This document shows, one piece after another, positions 6,164-6,703 of a stretch of 6,703 nt of DNA (the first letter of the stretch is position 1; every line of letters begins with the position of its first letter). The position numbers and the translations under genes are program-made. The notes under the pieces were generated by a model. The model made no database searches and was not told where the DNA came from. It was given only the letters and a program-made list of their open reading frames with translations. This stretch comes from a bacterium (lineage in GTDB: Bacteria; Eremiobacterota; Eremiobacteria; Baltobacterales; Baltobacteraceae). The stretch spans positions 1-6,703 of the forward strand of contig JAJXXM010000109.1 in the NCBI GenBank assembly GCA_021781095.1. The letters run 5' to 3'.

Positions 6164-6531
6164 TGCTGCTCGATCTCGATGAAGGTCGATAATCTTTTTG
6201 CGTCCTCCGGTGCGACCTCTATGAATTGGACGCCGATCTGAAAAGTTTCGTTCGCCGACGGGCGGATCCAGCGTACTTGGCCGCGCATCCGGAGAAAAGG
6301 ATTCCGCTTCATCGTAATCGTGTATTTGGAGCCGACCGGAAGGTACTGGTCGACCATCGCACGCATGCCGGTCGGCGAAATATCAGCGATCGCTCCACGA
6401 AAGAGCATCGCCGAGAACGGATCCTCAACGACGATATCGATAAATTTCCGCAAGCGTAGACCGTATCGTTTGTTGGCGGCATCCGCTTCGTCGCCTTTGG
6501 TCACCGCTACGCGGTCTTTTCCGTCCGTCAT
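6145..6531 (-). CDS. PilZ domain protein, likely c-di-GMP receptor
   Basis: PilZ domains bind the second messenger cyclic di-GMP and regulate motility, exopolysaccharide or surface behaviour. This 128-residue protein is essentially a single PilZ domain after a polar, charged lead of about 20 residues. The two ligand motifs are present: RYGLR (22-26, RxxxR) and DISPTG (50-55, DxSxxG). They are followed by a beta-barrel pattern: MRAMVDQYLPVGSKYTITM, then RMRGQVRWIRP, then FQIGVQFIEV, where the last two resemble the family's 'GxVxWxxxxxxxxxxxGvxF'. No other output domain is attached, so it would act by binding a partner. The ATG at 6529-6531 has GAGG only 2 nt upstream, too close to be ideal; GTG at codon 10 is an alternative. 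The gene begins 10 bp after the SpoIID-like gene, and its 3' end overlaps the likely start region of queA. Confidence 0.85.
   Translation of the reverse strand: MTDGKDRVAVTKGDEADAANKRYGLRLRKFIDIVVEDPFSAMLFRGAIADISPTGMRAMVDQYLPVGSKYTITMKRNPFLRMRGQVRWIRPSANETFQIGVQFIEVAPEDAKRLSTFIEIEQQRLTNG
6204..6208 (-). promoter_or_regulatory. GGAGG Shine-Dalgarno-like site ahead of queA, inside the PilZ gene
   Basis: On the minus strand GGAGG is followed by 10 nt, then ATT at 6193, in frame with queA. It lies within PilZ codons for Pro-Glu-Asp, so it could be coincidental. It bears on where queA starts because no ATG, GTG or TTG is available upstream of its conserved N-terminus. Confidence 0.3.
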
Positions 6532-6541
6532 ACCCTCGTTC

Positions 6542-6703
6542 TCAGATTCGTCCGATGCTGGTTCCGACGAAATAGAAGCTCAAGATCTCTTGCGCGGAGC
6601 CTCCGGCGAGAGCGTAACCTCGCGCGCCCCATTGACAGAGACCGACTCCATGCCCCAGGCCTCTCCCTTCGATGTGGAGCCCGGCAAAGGCCTGCGTCTC
6701 CGG
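6542..6703 (-). CDS. SpoIID/LytB-domain protein, C-terminal end only (cut by window edge)
   Basis: Only the last 53 codons and stop are inside the window. They read PETQAFAGLHIEGRGLGHG followed by VGLCQWGARGYALAGGSAQE and ILSFYFVGTSIGRI. The GxGHGVGxxQWGAxGxAxxG....EIL..Y pattern is the C-terminal signature of SpoIID/LytB domains. In Bacillus SpoIID this domain is a lytic transglycosylase acting on peptidoglycan stripped of stem peptides; in non-sporulating bacteria the role is usually unknown but presumed to be cell-wall related. The catalytic Glu, signal peptide and any N-terminal repeats would lie outside the window. A Cys stands where many members have Ser before QWGA. It ends 10 bp before the PilZ gene, so the two are likely co-transcribed. 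SpoIID-domain genes near queA are known in several phyla. Presence of this domain is not evidence of sporulation. Confidence 0.85.
   Translation of the reverse strand, partial: PETQAFAGLHIEGRGLGHGVGLCQWGARGYALAGGSAQEILSFYFVGTSIGRI

Overview
This is a compact, GC-rich bacterial chromosomal window in which nearly every base is coding. All gaps are under 50 bp, and I see no RNA genes, insertion sequences, CRISPR arrays or phage genes. The genes are core or housekeeping types. The mix includes an omega-subunit gene beside gmk and glmS, a bacterial RqcH/NFACT protein, a SpoIID/LytB-domain protein next to queA, a PilZ protein and a lipoprotein. Together with very high GC and frequent GTG starts, this suggests a deep-branching free-living lineage. 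Eremiobacterota (WPS-2) is my best guess, but the sequence alone does not settle it.

Left block (1-1959, minus strand): read in the direction of transcription, this is a small unknown lipoprotein (1959-1492), then guanylate kinase gmk (1451-801), RNA polymerase omega rpoZ (770-498) and the first 163 codons of glmS (491 to the window edge). Gaps of 40, 30 and 6 bp make this a probable operon linking GTP precursor supply, polymerase assembly and amino-sugar/cell-wall synthesis.

Centre (1952-3520, plus strand): a complete NFACT/RqcH ribosome-rescue protein. It is the only plus-strand gene. Its GTG start is interleaved with the GTG start of the divergent lipoprotein gene, and its 3' end overlaps the 3' end of the superoxide dismutase gene by 35 bp. 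No non-coding DNA is left on either side of it.

Right block (3486-6703, minus strand): in transcription order this is the C-terminal end of a SpoIID/LytB-domain protein, a PilZ (c-di-GMP-binding) protein, queA (queuosine tRNA modification), a zinc-free quinone oxidoreductase and an Fe/Mn superoxide dismutase. Gaps are 10 bp, an overlap, a 4-bp ATGA overlap and 45 bp, so the genes are probably co-transcribed. The quinone reductase and SOD form a redox or oxidative-stress pair at the operon end.

The most notable observations are that full-length queA has no ATG, GTG or TTG start in its frame; that rqcH and the lipoprotein gene have interlocked divergent starts; and that the SOD has an unusual first helix. 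I see no convincing undescribed defence or mobile system here.
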